This document shows positions 18,603 to 26,144 of a stretch of DNA of 64,000 nt, piece after piece. The translations under genes were made by a program, and so were the position numbers. Below the pieces are notes generated by a model that ran no database searches, was not told the DNA's origin, and saw nothing but the letters and a program-made list of their open reading frames with translations. The stretch is from Trebonia kvetii (GTDB taxonomy: Bacteria > Actinomycetota > Actinomycetes > Streptosporangiales > Streptosporangiaceae): the NCBI RefSeq assembly GCF_007827045.1, contig NZ_RPFW01000006.1, positions 1-64,000 of the forward strand, given 5' to 3'. Positions within the stretch are counted from its first letter, which is position 1. Every line of letters starts with the position of its first letter.

Positions 18603-19517
18603 ATGACGACTGCCGAACGAGGCTCGCCGGGCGGTCAGCGGACGGTGAGCCGATTCTTCGCCGAGCCGATGCGCGACTACGTGCTCGCTTGCCTTGGCCG
18701 GCCGGTCAGCGTGCTCCAGGCCGGCTGCCTGGCGCCACTGCGTGAGCTTGGCATCGGTGAACTCACCGATGGCGGGTTCCAGATCACGGTCACCGCCGTG
18801 GACGCCGACGACCCGATCGCGAAGCGCGTGCTGCGGGATTCGCACGGCGCCTACGACGACGTCATCACGGGGGACCTGCGGACGGTTTCTATACCGCCAC
18901 GCACCTACGACGTGGTCTACTGCGCGCAACTGCTCGAACGGGTGCAGCACGTCGCGCTCGTGCTCGACCGGCTGAACAGCGCGCTCAAGCCCGGCGGACT
19001 GCTGCTGATCAGGACGGCGGACAGGTACTCGGCGATGGCCCTGCTCGACCGTCTGCTCCCGGGCCCGGCCAGGCGCATGGTCTGGTCCAGGTTCCGCCCC
19101 GGCACTCCAGGACCATTCACTCCCGTCTACGAGAAGGCGGTCAGCGCGGACGGCATCGCCGATTACGCGCTGATGCGCGGGCTCGTCATCGCCGCGCGGG
19201 CCAGTGAGCTAACCCGCCCAGACAGCCCGGCCGGGCTATCATCGTCGATGCGAATCACCTGCGGTGCCATTGCCAGGCTCAGCAGGGGGCGCTACGGCGA
19301 CAGCCATGACGAGCTGCTCTACGTGATCCGCAAGCCGCAGGACCGTTTCGCTCGCGTCGTCTTACCGCCGCGTGCGCCGAGACCCGGAAAGAGAGGCGCA
19401 GGTGACGGCAGGGCAGTCTTCTCCCGGGGGAGGGACCCCCCGTACCCCCCGAGGCCTGTCCAATGGGCAAGCCAGGATATCGGAGACGCAGGTTCCCCTT
19501 GGGGAAGCGACACCTGA
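18603..19517 (+). CDS. Class I SAM-dependent methyltransferase
   Basis: 304 aa with a methyltransferase_11-like core: SVLQAGCLAPLRELG (glycine region altered), then DVVYCAQLLERVQHVALVLDRLNSALKPGGLLLI. ATG 18603 is the first start after the promoter gap; the frame upstream to 18531 has no RBS. The last roughly 38 codons overlap the next gene in another frame and run through a 39-bp repeat (19413-19451) that gives an Arg/Pro-rich tail. The natural C-terminus may therefore have been extended by the repeat. The substrate is unknown. Confidence 0.72.
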   Translation: MTTAERGSPGGQRTVSRFFAEPMRDYVLACLGRPVSVLQAGCLAPLRELGIGELTDGGFQITVTAVDADDPIAKRVLRDSHGAYDDVITGDLRTVSIPPRTYDVVYCAQLLERVQHVALVLDRLNSALKPGGLLLIRTADRYSAMALLDRLLPGPARRMVWSRFRPGTPGPFTPVYEKAVSADGIADYALMRGLVIAARASELTRPDSPAGLSSSMRITCGAIARLSRGRYGDSHDELLYVIRKPQDRFARVVLPPRAPRPGKRGAGDGRAVFSRGRDPPYPPRPVQWASQDIGDAGSPWGSDT

Positions 19518-21084
19518 GAGCGTGTCCGACGGCGCGGCGACGGTACCGGACACGCTGCCAGCGGAGCTGGCCACGTGGCCGGCCTGGACCCCGGGCGAGG
19601 AGCAGCTCGCCGAGCTCGAGCTTCTCACCTCTGGCGCGTTCGCGCCGCTGGCCGGATATCTCACAACGGCCGACCTCGCTTCCGTGGCCGAGCGCGGCCA
19701 GCTCGCCGACGGCACCTTCTGGCCGGTCCCAGTCACCTTCACTGTGCCAGCAGACGCCGTGCCCGCGGACGCGAGGCACCTGGTCCTCCAAGACCAGGAG
19801 GGGTCACCGCTCGCGGTCCTTCAGATCACGGAACGGGCAGACGCCCGGGCAGGAGACGGCGCGGGGCTGCGGCTCGCCGGGCCGGTCACTGCGCTGCGCG
19901 CGCCCGAGCACGGGCCGTTCCGCGCGCTGCGCCGCACGCCCGCCATGGTCCGCGCAACGATCGGCACCGCGCCGGTGCTCGCGATCGCGACCAGGCGCCC
20001 GCTCGGCCAGCGTCAGCTCGGCCAGCTCAGGCACCTGGCCGACCAGCTGCGCGCCCGGGTGCTGCTGCTTCCGCTTGTGGCCGGCCCAGCCGAGCTAGTC
20101 GGCCGGCCCGAGGCGCTGGTCCGCGCGGTCCTCGCCGCCGCCCGCCAGCTTCCGGCGAGCACGCTTGTCGTGCCCGTTCCGCTCGCGCCGCGGGACGGCA
20201 CGGCACAGGAGCTCGCGGCCCGTGCTGTGGTTGCGGCCGCCTACGGGGCGACCCACCTCCTGACAGACGGCGCGGCGGCTGCCGAGTCAGGCGGCACACG
20301 TTCTGTGGACTCGAATTTTGATTTTGCCAAGCTCGGGATGCAGGTCATCAGCGAGGGCGAATGGGCCTTCGACCCGGCTGCCGAAGTGTGGCGGCCGCTC
20401 GGCCTGATCGAGCCGGGCATGGAGCGGGGCGAGCTGTCCGACGGCGAGCTCAGCGAACTCCTCGACTCCGGCACGCCGGTGCCCGACTGGCTGATGCCTG
20501 CGGGCGTGGCGGCAGAACTGCGCCGTGCCAGACCGCCGCGCTCCGATCGCGGTGTGGTGGTGTTCTGCACCGGGCTGTCGGGATCGGGAAAGTCGACCCT
20601 AGCCAGGGACCTTCGCGACGCGCTGCTCGAGCGCGGCGACCGGACCGTCTCGCTGCTCGACGGCGACCTCGTGCGACGGCTGCTGTCTTCCGGGCTCACA
20701 TTCTCCCGCGAAGACCGCGATCTCAACATCCTGCGCATCGGGTTCGTGGCGACCGAGGTGGCGCGGCACGGCGGGATCGCGATCTGCGCGCCAATCGCAC
20801 CGTACGCGGCGGCGCGCGCCGCGGTGCGCGCGATGGTGACAGAGGCGGGCGACTTCATGCTTGTGCACGTGGCGACGCCGCTCGAGGTGTGCGAGGCGCG
20901 CGACCGCAAGGGCCTGTACGCGAAGGCGCGTGCCGGGATCATCGGCTCGTTCACCGGGATTTCCGACCCCTACGAGGAGCCGGTCGACGCGGACCTGGTG
21001 ATCGACACCTCGGTGGTCTCCAGGCAGGATGCGGTCGCGGCGGTGCTCGGGCAGCTCACCCGCGGCGGCTGGCTCGTCAGCTAG
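19402..21084 (+). CDS. Adenylylsulfate kinase fused to a degenerate ATP-sulfurylase-like domain
   Basis: A 560-aa two-domain protein. Residues about 30-350 resemble ATP sulfurylase (GAFAPLAGYL, GPVTALRAPEHGPF, then FAKLGMQVISEGEWAF). The C-terminal 190 aa are APS kinase with FCTGLSGSGKST (about residue 390), DGDLVRRLLSSGLTFSREDR and the lid region GLYAKARAG. The sulfurylase active-site motif, normally TRNPxHxxH, reads ATRRPLGQRQ, so the catalytic His residues are missing. The kinase should make PAPS from APS; the front domain may be structural or regulatory. GTG 19402 follows AGGCGCAG. A 39-bp repeat codes the N-terminal SSPGGGTPRTPRG. Confidence 0.83.
   Translation: MTAGQSSPGGGTPRTPRGLSNGQARISETQVPLGEATPESVSDGAATVPDTLPAELATWPAWTPGEEQLAELELLTSGAFAPLAGYLTTADLASVAERGQLADGTFWPVPVTFTVPADAVPADARHLVLQDQEGSPLAVLQITERADARAGDGAGLRLAGPVTALRAPEHGPFRALRRTPAMVRATIGTAPVLAIATRRPLGQRQLGQLRHLADQLRARVLLLPLVAGPAELVGRPEALVRAVLAAARQLPASTLVVPVPLAPRDGTAQELAARAVVAAAYGATHLLTDGAAAAESGGTRSVDSNFDFAKLGMQVISEGEWAFDPAAEVWRPLGLIEPGMERGELSDGELSELLDSGTPVPDWLMPAGVAAELRRARPPRSDRGVVVFCTGLSGSGKSTLARDLRDALLERGDRTVSLLDGDLVRRLLSSGLTFSREDRDLNILRIGFVATEVARHGGIAICAPIAPYAAARAAVRAMVTEAGDFMLVHVATPLEVCEARDRKGLYAKARAGIIGSFTGISDPYEEPVDADLVIDTSVVSRQDAVAAVLGQLTRGGWLVS
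19413..19451 (+). repeat. 39-bp dispersed repeat, copy 1 (in overlapping coding ends)
   Basis: GC-rich repeat beginning GCAGTCTTC and ending GTACCCCCCG, with an internal CCCGGGGG palindrome. It matches 44276-44314 on the opposite strand with two differences. Here it is translated in the APS-kinase fusion frame as QSSPGGGTPRTPR and, at the same time, in the methyltransferase tail. Confidence 0.75.
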
Positions 21085-21139
21085 CGGGGCGGGCGAGCTG
21101 TTCCGACAACAGGACTTCCGGCTGGGAAGGCCCCCGAGT

Positions 21140-21668
21140 TCAGTTCGCAGTGGCGGCTTGCTCGGCGTCGTCAGTGGTGAACACCAGGTGCGCGCCCTCG
21201 GGCGGCGCACCGAAGACGGACCGCACGGCTTCCTCCTCAAACGGCCGCTCGTCCATGACGCGAACGAAGTCACGGACGGAGGTTCCGGTGCACCAGGCGT
21301 CTGCCAGCGGCGCGCCGCGGCCGTCGAGCAGGTCCCTGGCGTCCAGGCCAGGTCGAAGCTCATCGCGTTGGTTTCTCGCACCGGGAAGATAGGCAGCCAC
21401 CAGTTAATCTGCTGGGCTGGTGCGCTGTACCAGACGTCCCTGTGCCACGGAAAGTCGAACGCGATCCCCGTCCTCAGGTGCCCCTGAGGGAACGATGTCC
21501 GCGGCTTCGGCACGTCGTAATGCGTGTGCTCGGGGTCGAACCGTGCCGGATGTAATCAACAAGCTCGGCAAGCTTCGGCAGGCCAGTCAGGAGAACGAGG
21601 TCGCCACCGTAAAGCCGCTGCCTGAGCTCGGCGGGCGTGACGACTGGATTGGTGAGAATTGCTGGCAT
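21140..21668 (-). pseudogene. 2-oxoglutarate/Fe(II)-type oxygenase gene, decayed by frameshifts and deletions
   Basis: Three pieces of one protein lie in order in different frames. The N-terminus, from ATG 21668, reads MPAILTNPVVTPAEL then LVLLTGLPKLAELVDYI. A central piece (about 21515-21375) contains FPQGHLRTGIAFDFPWHRDVW with the HxD iron motif and QQINWWLPIFPVRETNAMSFDL. A C-terminal piece (about 21350-21140) reads GRGAPLADAWCTGTSVRDF then VFGAPPEGAHLVF. Sequence expected between the pieces is missing, including the distal iron His region. The order suggests a phytanoyl-CoA-dioxygenase-like protein of about 300 aa reduced to fragments. Confidence 0.65.
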
Positions 21669-21822
21669 CTGCCCCTCCGAAATGCCTTAAGTACCCGATG
21701 ACCTGCTTCGGGAAAGCGTATAGGTACGAGCGAAGCCTGGCATCACAAGCCGCGGTACTGCATGGACGCAGCTCACAGAGCGAAAGGATGCGCCTGGCCG
21801 GACCCCACATGCCGGGTTGCGC

Positions 21823-22125
21823 CTAGCGGACGGCTTCTTCCTCGTCCTCGGCCTTGGTGCCCTCTTCGAGGCGCTCGCGAAACTCGGCGGCCTTCGCCGT
21901 TGCCTTTGCGCCGACTCGGCCGATGCGGCCGTTCAGCTTGTCCGCGATCAGCTGGCGCTGCCTGTTCAGCAGGATGTAGCTGGCCAGGGCGCTGATTACC
22001 AGGCCAAGGAAGAGGAGCAGAACTCCGCGTGCCCCGGCCACGTACAGCAGGATCACGGCGCACCCGAAGATCAGGATGCGCGCGGACGTGTAGGCGAGGA
22101 TGCTCGGCCAGGTTCTGGTCTTCAT
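21823..22125 (-). CDS. DUF4229 family small membrane protein
   Basis: A 100-aa protein starting MKTRTWPSILAYTSARIL. It has two hydrophobic segments (about 12-30 and 33-50) followed by ASYILLNRQR and a charged C-terminal tail rich in Lys and Glu. This layout is the actinobacterial DUF4229 family, whose function is unknown. ATG 22125 is four bases downstream of the stop of the threonine dehydratase gene, so the two are probably co-transcribed. Confidence 0.75.
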   Translation of the reverse strand: MKTRTWPSILAYTSARILIFGCAVILLYVAGARGVLLLFLGLVISALASYILLNRQRQLIADKLNGRIGRVGAKATAKAAEFRERLEEGTKAEDEEEAVR

Positions 22126-22129
22126 AGCC

Positions 22130-23197
22130 CTACCCAGTGTAGGACTCGGTCCGGAGGATCTCGGCCAGCAGGGTGGGGTCAATGTTGCCGCCGGACAGCA
22201 CCGCGACCAGCGGTGCCGATGTTTCGCCTGCGGTTGTCACCGCTGCGGGCAGCCCGAGCTCGGCCGGATCGCGGTACAGCGCGGCGGCGACCGCTGCCGC
22301 GCCGCCCGGCTCGGCGATCAGCCGTGCCTGCAGCGCGAGCCGGCGGACCGCGTCGAGCATCTCGTCCTCCGAGACCGTGACGATGTCATCGACGTACGCC
22401 TGCATGTGCGGGAAGGTCAGCTCGCCGACCTCCTCCACGCGCAGCGCGTCGGCCCGCGTGCGCGCGGTCTGCGCGGGCGTCCACGCGACGCGGGCGCCCG
22501 CGCGGAGCGAATCGCGTGCGTCCGCGGCAAGTTCCGGCTCGACCCCGATGACCCTGACGCCGGGCAGCAGGGCCTTGAGAGCGGTCGCGATGCCGGAGAT
22601 GAGGCCGCCGCCGCTGACCGGGACGAGGACGGCGGCCGGTGACTGGTGCGGCATGCCGGCGGCCCGTCCCGCGGCGAAGTCGTCGGCGATCTCCAGGCCG
22701 ATCGTGCCCTGGCCGGCGATCACGTCACGGCTGTCGAACGGCGGGACCGGGTGGTAGCCCCTGACCCTGGCGATCTCCTCGGTAGCCGCGATCCTGGCGG
22801 CGAGCGTGGGCTCGACACGGACCAGTTCGGCGCCCGTCGACGCGATCGCGTCCGTCTTGACCGCGGGCGCGTTCTCCGGCACTACGATCGCGGCGCGGAT
22901 GCCGAGCAGGCGCGCCGCATACCCCACGGCGTAGCCGTGGTTGCCGCTTGAGTGCGCGACGACTCCGTCGGGCTTGGCGCAGGAGTCCAGATCGCGCGTG
23001 ACCGCGTAGACGGCGTTGTAGGCGCCGCGCAGCTTGAACGCGCCCGTCGGCTGCAGCGACTCCGGCTTGACCAGCAGGGATCGCCCTCCGGCCAGCGGGG
23101 CGCCCGCGGCGAACGGCACAAGCGGCGTGCGCACGACCGCATCGTTCAGCCGTACCGCCGCGGCACGTATGTCATCAATTGTCACAAGGTCAGTCAT
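22130..23197 (-). CDS. Threonine/serine ammonia-lyase (PLP-dependent dehydratase)
   Basis: A 355-aa fold-type II PLP enzyme. The PLP lysine lies in SLQPTGAFKLRGAYNAV (about residue 57), HSSGNHGYAVGYAARLLG is the substrate-binding loop and PVSGGGLISGIATALK binds the phosphate. There is no C-terminal ACT or IlvA regulatory domain, so it is the short, catabolic or serine-racemase-like kind. ATG 23197 is chosen; the frame runs further up but overlaps promoter sequence. Confidence 0.88.
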   Translation of the reverse strand: MTDLVTIDDIRAAAVRLNDAVVRTPLVPFAAGAPLAGGRSLLVKPESLQPTGAFKLRGAYNAVYAVTRDLDSCAKPDGVVAHSSGNHGYAVGYAARLLGIRAAIVVPENAPAVKTDAIASTGAELVRVEPTLAARIAATEEIARVRGYHPVPPFDSRDVIAGQGTIGLEIADDFAAGRAAGMPHQSPAAVLVPVSGGGLISGIATALKALLPGVRVIGVEPELAADARDSLRAGARVAWTPAQTARTRADALRVEEVGELTFPHMQAYVDDIVTVSEDEMLDAVRRLALQARLIAEPGGAAAVAAALYRDPAELGLPAAVTTAGETSAPLVAVLSGGNIDPTLLAEILRTESYTG

Positions 23198-23375
23198 CAC
23201 CGATACCCTAACGCCAGACCGGACATCGGCACCGCCACATGCCGTCCCGGCACTACTCACGGGTCACCCAGGGCAATCGTCGAATCGCGCACCTAATTTC
23301 CCGAAATCTGGGCAGAAAGTACCCGTTTGTCGCCAAACTAGGTGCATACTCCGATCGATTACGAGGAGATGGAAC

Positions 23376-23588
23376 GTGGACGGCAACAATGAGCGGCTGC
23401 TCACCCCCGGGGAAGTAGCCGCCCTGTTCCGAGTGGATCCGAAGACCGTGACCCGCTGGGCCGCGTCCGGTCGCATCACCAGCATTCGCACGCCCGGCGG
23501 CCACAGACGCTTCCGGGAATCTGAGGTACGCGCCCTGCTGCGCGGCGACAGTGAGGCAGCACCCGAGGGGCACCCCGCCGCCTCCTAG
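23376..23588 (+). CDS. bldC: Developmental regulator BldC (MerR-like HTH)
   Basis: 70 aa. LLTPGEVAALFRVDPKTVTRWAASGRI and RTPGGHRRFRESEVRALL match the single MerR-type winged helix of Streptomyces BldC nearly position by position. BldC binds DNA cooperatively in head-to-tail arrays and delays the onset of sporulation. The start is GTG 23376 with GAGGAGA upstream. It stands alone between a divergent threonine dehydratase and a convergent hypothetical operon. It is a good marker of a developmentally complex actinomycete. Confidence 0.9.
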   Translation: MDGNNERLLTPGEVAALFRVDPKTVTRWAASGRITSIRTPGGHRRFRESEVRALLRGDSEAAPEGHPAAS

Positions 23589-23652
23589 CTCGTCAGGCCC
23601 GTGAACCGGGCAGGCCTTTACCCGGGGCCTGTCCGGTCAGCGAGTTGTGCGC

Positions 23653-23910
23653 TCAGGACGGGAACGGGTCGTCGCCGACGAGCCTGGCGAACTCCTGGAA
23701 CTCACGCAGCAACGCTGCGTCTCCGGCGCGCCACTGGCCCTTGCGCTCCTCGATCTCGTCGAGGGTGAGGGCCTGCGCCGACAGCCGCTCGTAGTCGCTG
23801 TCGTCCGGACCGATCTCCACGTAGACATCGCCGATGAGCCGCCCGTCTCCGGAGCGCACGGCGGTCTGCGGAACCTGCAGGTTTCCGTTCGGTAGTCGTA
23901 TGACGAACAT
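23653..23910 (-). CDS. Small acidic hypothetical protein, partner of the metalloprotease-like gene
   Basis: 85 aa, acidic, beginning MFVIRLPNGNLQVPQTAVRS and ending in VGDDPFPS. No family is recognised. It starts 10 bases after the stop of the HEXGH protein gene upstream on the same strand, so the two form an operon. A small acidic partner next to a zinc-protease-like protein could be an inhibitor or immunity protein, but nothing in the sequence proves this. Confidence 0.65.
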   Translation of the reverse strand: MFVIRLPNGNLQVPQTAVRSGDGRLIGDVYVEIGPDDSDYERLSAQALTLDEIEERKGQWRAGDAALLREFQEFARLVGDDPFPS

Positions 23911-23920
23911 CGCAGCTCAC

Positions 23921-25210
23921 CTAGATGCCATAACGCCTGTTGAAGTAGAGCATCACCCGGAGCGCGGTCCGGGTGTTACCGCTCAGCATGTCGACCAGCG
24001 CGGGCCGCTGCGCTGACGCGATCGCGGCGAAGGAGTCGGCGAAAAACTCCTTCCGCCCGAGACCGCCGTGCTGACGATGGAAGTCACTCGCGATATATGG
24101 CTGACATTGATCATAGATGAGCCTGAACTCGGCTGAGTCTGATTGCCATTTTCCTGGCGGGCTGTCCAGGTCGTCGAGCGCGTGCCCGACCTCGTGGCAC
24201 ATCACGTCTGGCGTGGGCGACGGCCGGGTGCCCACCACGATCTTGCGCTCCCCGTACGCACCCGCGCAGGCGTCCCAGGTCGCCTTGCCCGACGGGAGCG
24301 GCACGCCGTGCAGCGCGGTCAGGTGGTCAAGGTCGGGCACGCCGCCCGCCCCCACGTAGATGCCGTCAAGCCCGGCGGCCAGCTTCTCCTGCAGCTGCCT
24401 AGGGAATTCCGCGAGCCGGTCGATCGCCTCGACGACCTGCGGGGGCGGCGCGGTCGCCGCCGCATCCCATTGCCGCCACAGGATCCGTTCGAGAGGGCCG
24501 CAGTTGCGCCGGCCGTCGCCCATGTCGCGCAGGCCCGGCGCGTGCGGCCGGGCGAGCGGCAGCAGCGCGCGGGGGTCGGCCGCAGGGCCTGCTCCCGCGC
24601 TCCGTTGTCCCACGCTCTGCTGTCCCATGCTCTGCTGTCCCACAGCGGCCAGCCCGGGCTGGCCGCTGACCTCGCGGGCCGCGGGCGGACCGCCGACAAC
24701 CTGGTACCAGGGCTGCCTGGGCGCCGCCTCGGCAGGCCGCGCGGCAGCGGCGGCGTCCTGGCCCTGTTGCGGGCGGGTCGCCGTCTCCACGGGCGCCGCA
24801 CCGAACGGCGCCTCCCTGATTCTGGCCCGCCCGATGCCCCCGCCTCCGCCAGCACCGCCTCGGCCAGCACCGCCACCGCTTCCGCCGCCGCGGGGTGTGT
24901 AGTTCCTCGGCATCGGCGGCATGGCCGCGCCGTTGGGCTGGATGGCTGGTGACCGCGGAATAGGCCCGGTAGCCCTCGGGGACCGTTTCGGCAGGCCGGC
25001 CGGGGGCTGCAGGGGCGGTAGCGGCGTCTCGTGCACGGCCGTCGCCGCGGCGCCTCTGCCCGCCGGCTGAGCAGGGCCGGGATTCCTGCGATGCCTGCCG
25101 CCGGCGTCCGTTACCGCGACCCTGGGGTCCCCGCGGCCCTTGGCGTCACGCTGCGAACCGAAACGCCAGCCGACGAGGCGGCCTAGCCGCTCCATTAGGC
25201 GTAGCCGCAT
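23921..25210 (-). CDS. Proline-rich protein with C-terminal HEXGH zinc-metalloprotease-like domain
   Basis: 429 aa. Residues about 1-220 are low-complexity, rich in Pro, Ala, Gly and Arg, with a Gly-only stretch (GGGGG) and a small SMGQQSVGQRSAG repeat. The C-terminal domain (about 250-429) contains VMCHEVGHALDDLDSPPGKW, a zincin HEXXH-type motif. Downstream GRKEFFADSFAAI supplies a probable third metal ligand (Glu/Asp), as in gluzincin-like toxins such as the anthrax lethal factor fold. There is no signal peptide. ATG 25210 has AGGGAG upstream; GTG 25270 is an alternative. Target unknown. Confidence 0.7.
   Translation of the reverse strand: MRLRLMERLGRLVGWRFGSQRDAKGRGDPRVAVTDAGGRHRRNPGPAQPAGRGAAATAVHETPLPPLQPPAGLPKRSPRATGPIPRSPAIQPNGAAMPPMPRNYTPRGGGSGGGAGRGGAGGGGGIGRARIREAPFGAAPVETATRPQQGQDAAAAARPAEAAPRQPWYQVVGGPPAAREVSGQPGLAAVGQQSMGQQSVGQRSAGAGPAADPRALLPLARPHAPGLRDMGDGRRNCGPLERILWRQWDAAATAPPPQVVEAIDRLAEFPRQLQEKLAAGLDGIYVGAGGVPDLDHLTALHGVPLPSGKATWDACAGAYGERKIVVGTRPSPTPDVMCHEVGHALDDLDSPPGKWQSDSAEFRLIYDQCQPYIASDFHRQHGGLGRKEFFADSFAAIASAQRPALVDMLSGNTRTALRVMLYFNRRYGI
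24603..24648. repeat. 15-bp coding tandem repeat (Ser-Met/Val-Gly-Gln-Gln)
   Basis: Three imperfect copies of a unit of the type TCCCAYGCTCTGCTG inside the metalloprotease-like gene. They encode the minus-strand GQQSMGQQSVGQRS stretch of the disordered region. Confidence 0.6.
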
Positions 25211-25359
25211 CCTGGGACTCCCTGTTCCTCGTCCAAGGCCCAGAATATTCCGAATCGTCCTGGACGTCACCCCGAGTGACAGACCGCTATCAAATATGCG
25301 GGTGGGGAAAGATAGGCATTCCGGTTACGAGGCGGCAACCCGCCCGTTAGGCTTTCGCC

Positions 25360-25788
25360 ATGTTTCTGTCAGGTGTCCTGTTTGTCCTTTTCCTGGCAGG
25401 TTGCTGGCTGTACTGCCTGACCGATGCCGCACTGACCCCTGCCAGGTCGTTCTATGGGCTGTCCAAGCGGGCCTGGATCCTCATCATCGGCGCGACATTC
25501 ATCGTGGGCGCCATCGCCTGGATGATCTCCCGCCGGCCGTGGCGCACCAGCCACTGGGCGCTGAACTCGGCAGGCCACCCGGCGTTCGCCGGCTACGACG
25601 ACGGCAACATCCTGTGGTACCCGCCCCGGTCCGCCGCCACGGCCGAGGCCGAGGCGGCCGCCCTGGCGCGTCACCCCGCCAGCCGGTCCAAGAACGCGGA
25701 CAACCCCTACGGAGCCGTCCCCATTGGCCCCGACGACGACCCCGAGTTCCTAGCTCAGCTAGCCGAGCGCATCCGCCGCTCCGAATAG
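25360..25788 (+). CDS. PLDc_N domain membrane protein
   Basis: 142 aa. It has two transmembrane segments, FLSGVLFVLFLAGCWLYCLTDA (2-23) and RAWILIIGATFIVGAIAWMI (about 37-56). The pattern DAALTPARSF..LSKRAWILIIG is that of the N-terminal module of cardiolipin synthases and many small actinobacterial proteins. No HKD phosphodiesterase motif follows. The C-terminal 80 aa are hydrophilic and end DPEFLAQLAERIRR. ATG 25360. It is convergent with ccsB. Confidence 0.8.
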   Translation: MFLSGVLFVLFLAGCWLYCLTDAALTPARSFYGLSKRAWILIIGATFIVGAIAWMISRRPWRTSHWALNSAGHPAFAGYDDGNILWYPPRSAATAEAEAAALARHPASRSKNADNPYGAVPIGPDDDPEFLAQLAERIRRSE

Positions 25789-26144
25789 CCGCCCCGACCC
25801 CCGGCATCGTCGCCCCTGCGCCTCACGCCTCACGCCTCCCGGCACCCCGGCGCCTCCAGGTAGCTCACGCCCCCCACAGGGCCCCGCCCCCTCCGGGCCG
25901 CTCGCGCGGATATTGATCTTCGACGACCAAGCGGACCAATGATCACGGAAACTCTTCTCCTGATTGGAAATAAAGAACCCGATTCGGGGGAAAAGTTTCC
26001 GTTGTAATCCGAATTTCCGTCATCAACGCCGCCGGTGCGACACGGGCGGGCCCGCGGGGCCTGTGATCTGGGTGGTAACCGGGCAGGGGCGCAACCCGGG
26101 GGGAGCAGAGTCAGCCGCTCCCGTTCCGGACAACGACTTTGGAT
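25789..26144. other. Convergent gap with a large imperfect hairpin
   Basis: No gene found. Bases 25946-25960 (CGGAAACTCTTCTCC) pair with 25987-26001 (GGGGAAAAGTTTCCG) around a 26-base loop. A GC-rich run near 26040-26110 contains further short pairings. The position between two convergent genes suits a terminator region. Confidence 0.5.
25946..26001. terminator. Possible bidirectional terminator hairpin
   Basis: Nearly 15-bp stem with two G-T or mismatched positions and a 26-base AT-richer loop, between the ends of the PLDc_N gene and ccsB. No clear T-run on either side, so the call is tentative. Confidence 0.35.

Noticed and set aside
24603..24648. CRISPR-like short repeats
   Set aside because: Units are 15 bp, adjacent, without spacers, and code for protein.
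26000..26130. Possible riboswitch (c-di-AMP or similar)
   Set aside because: G-rich text looks suggestive, but it lies between convergent genes and the conserved core could not be lined up.
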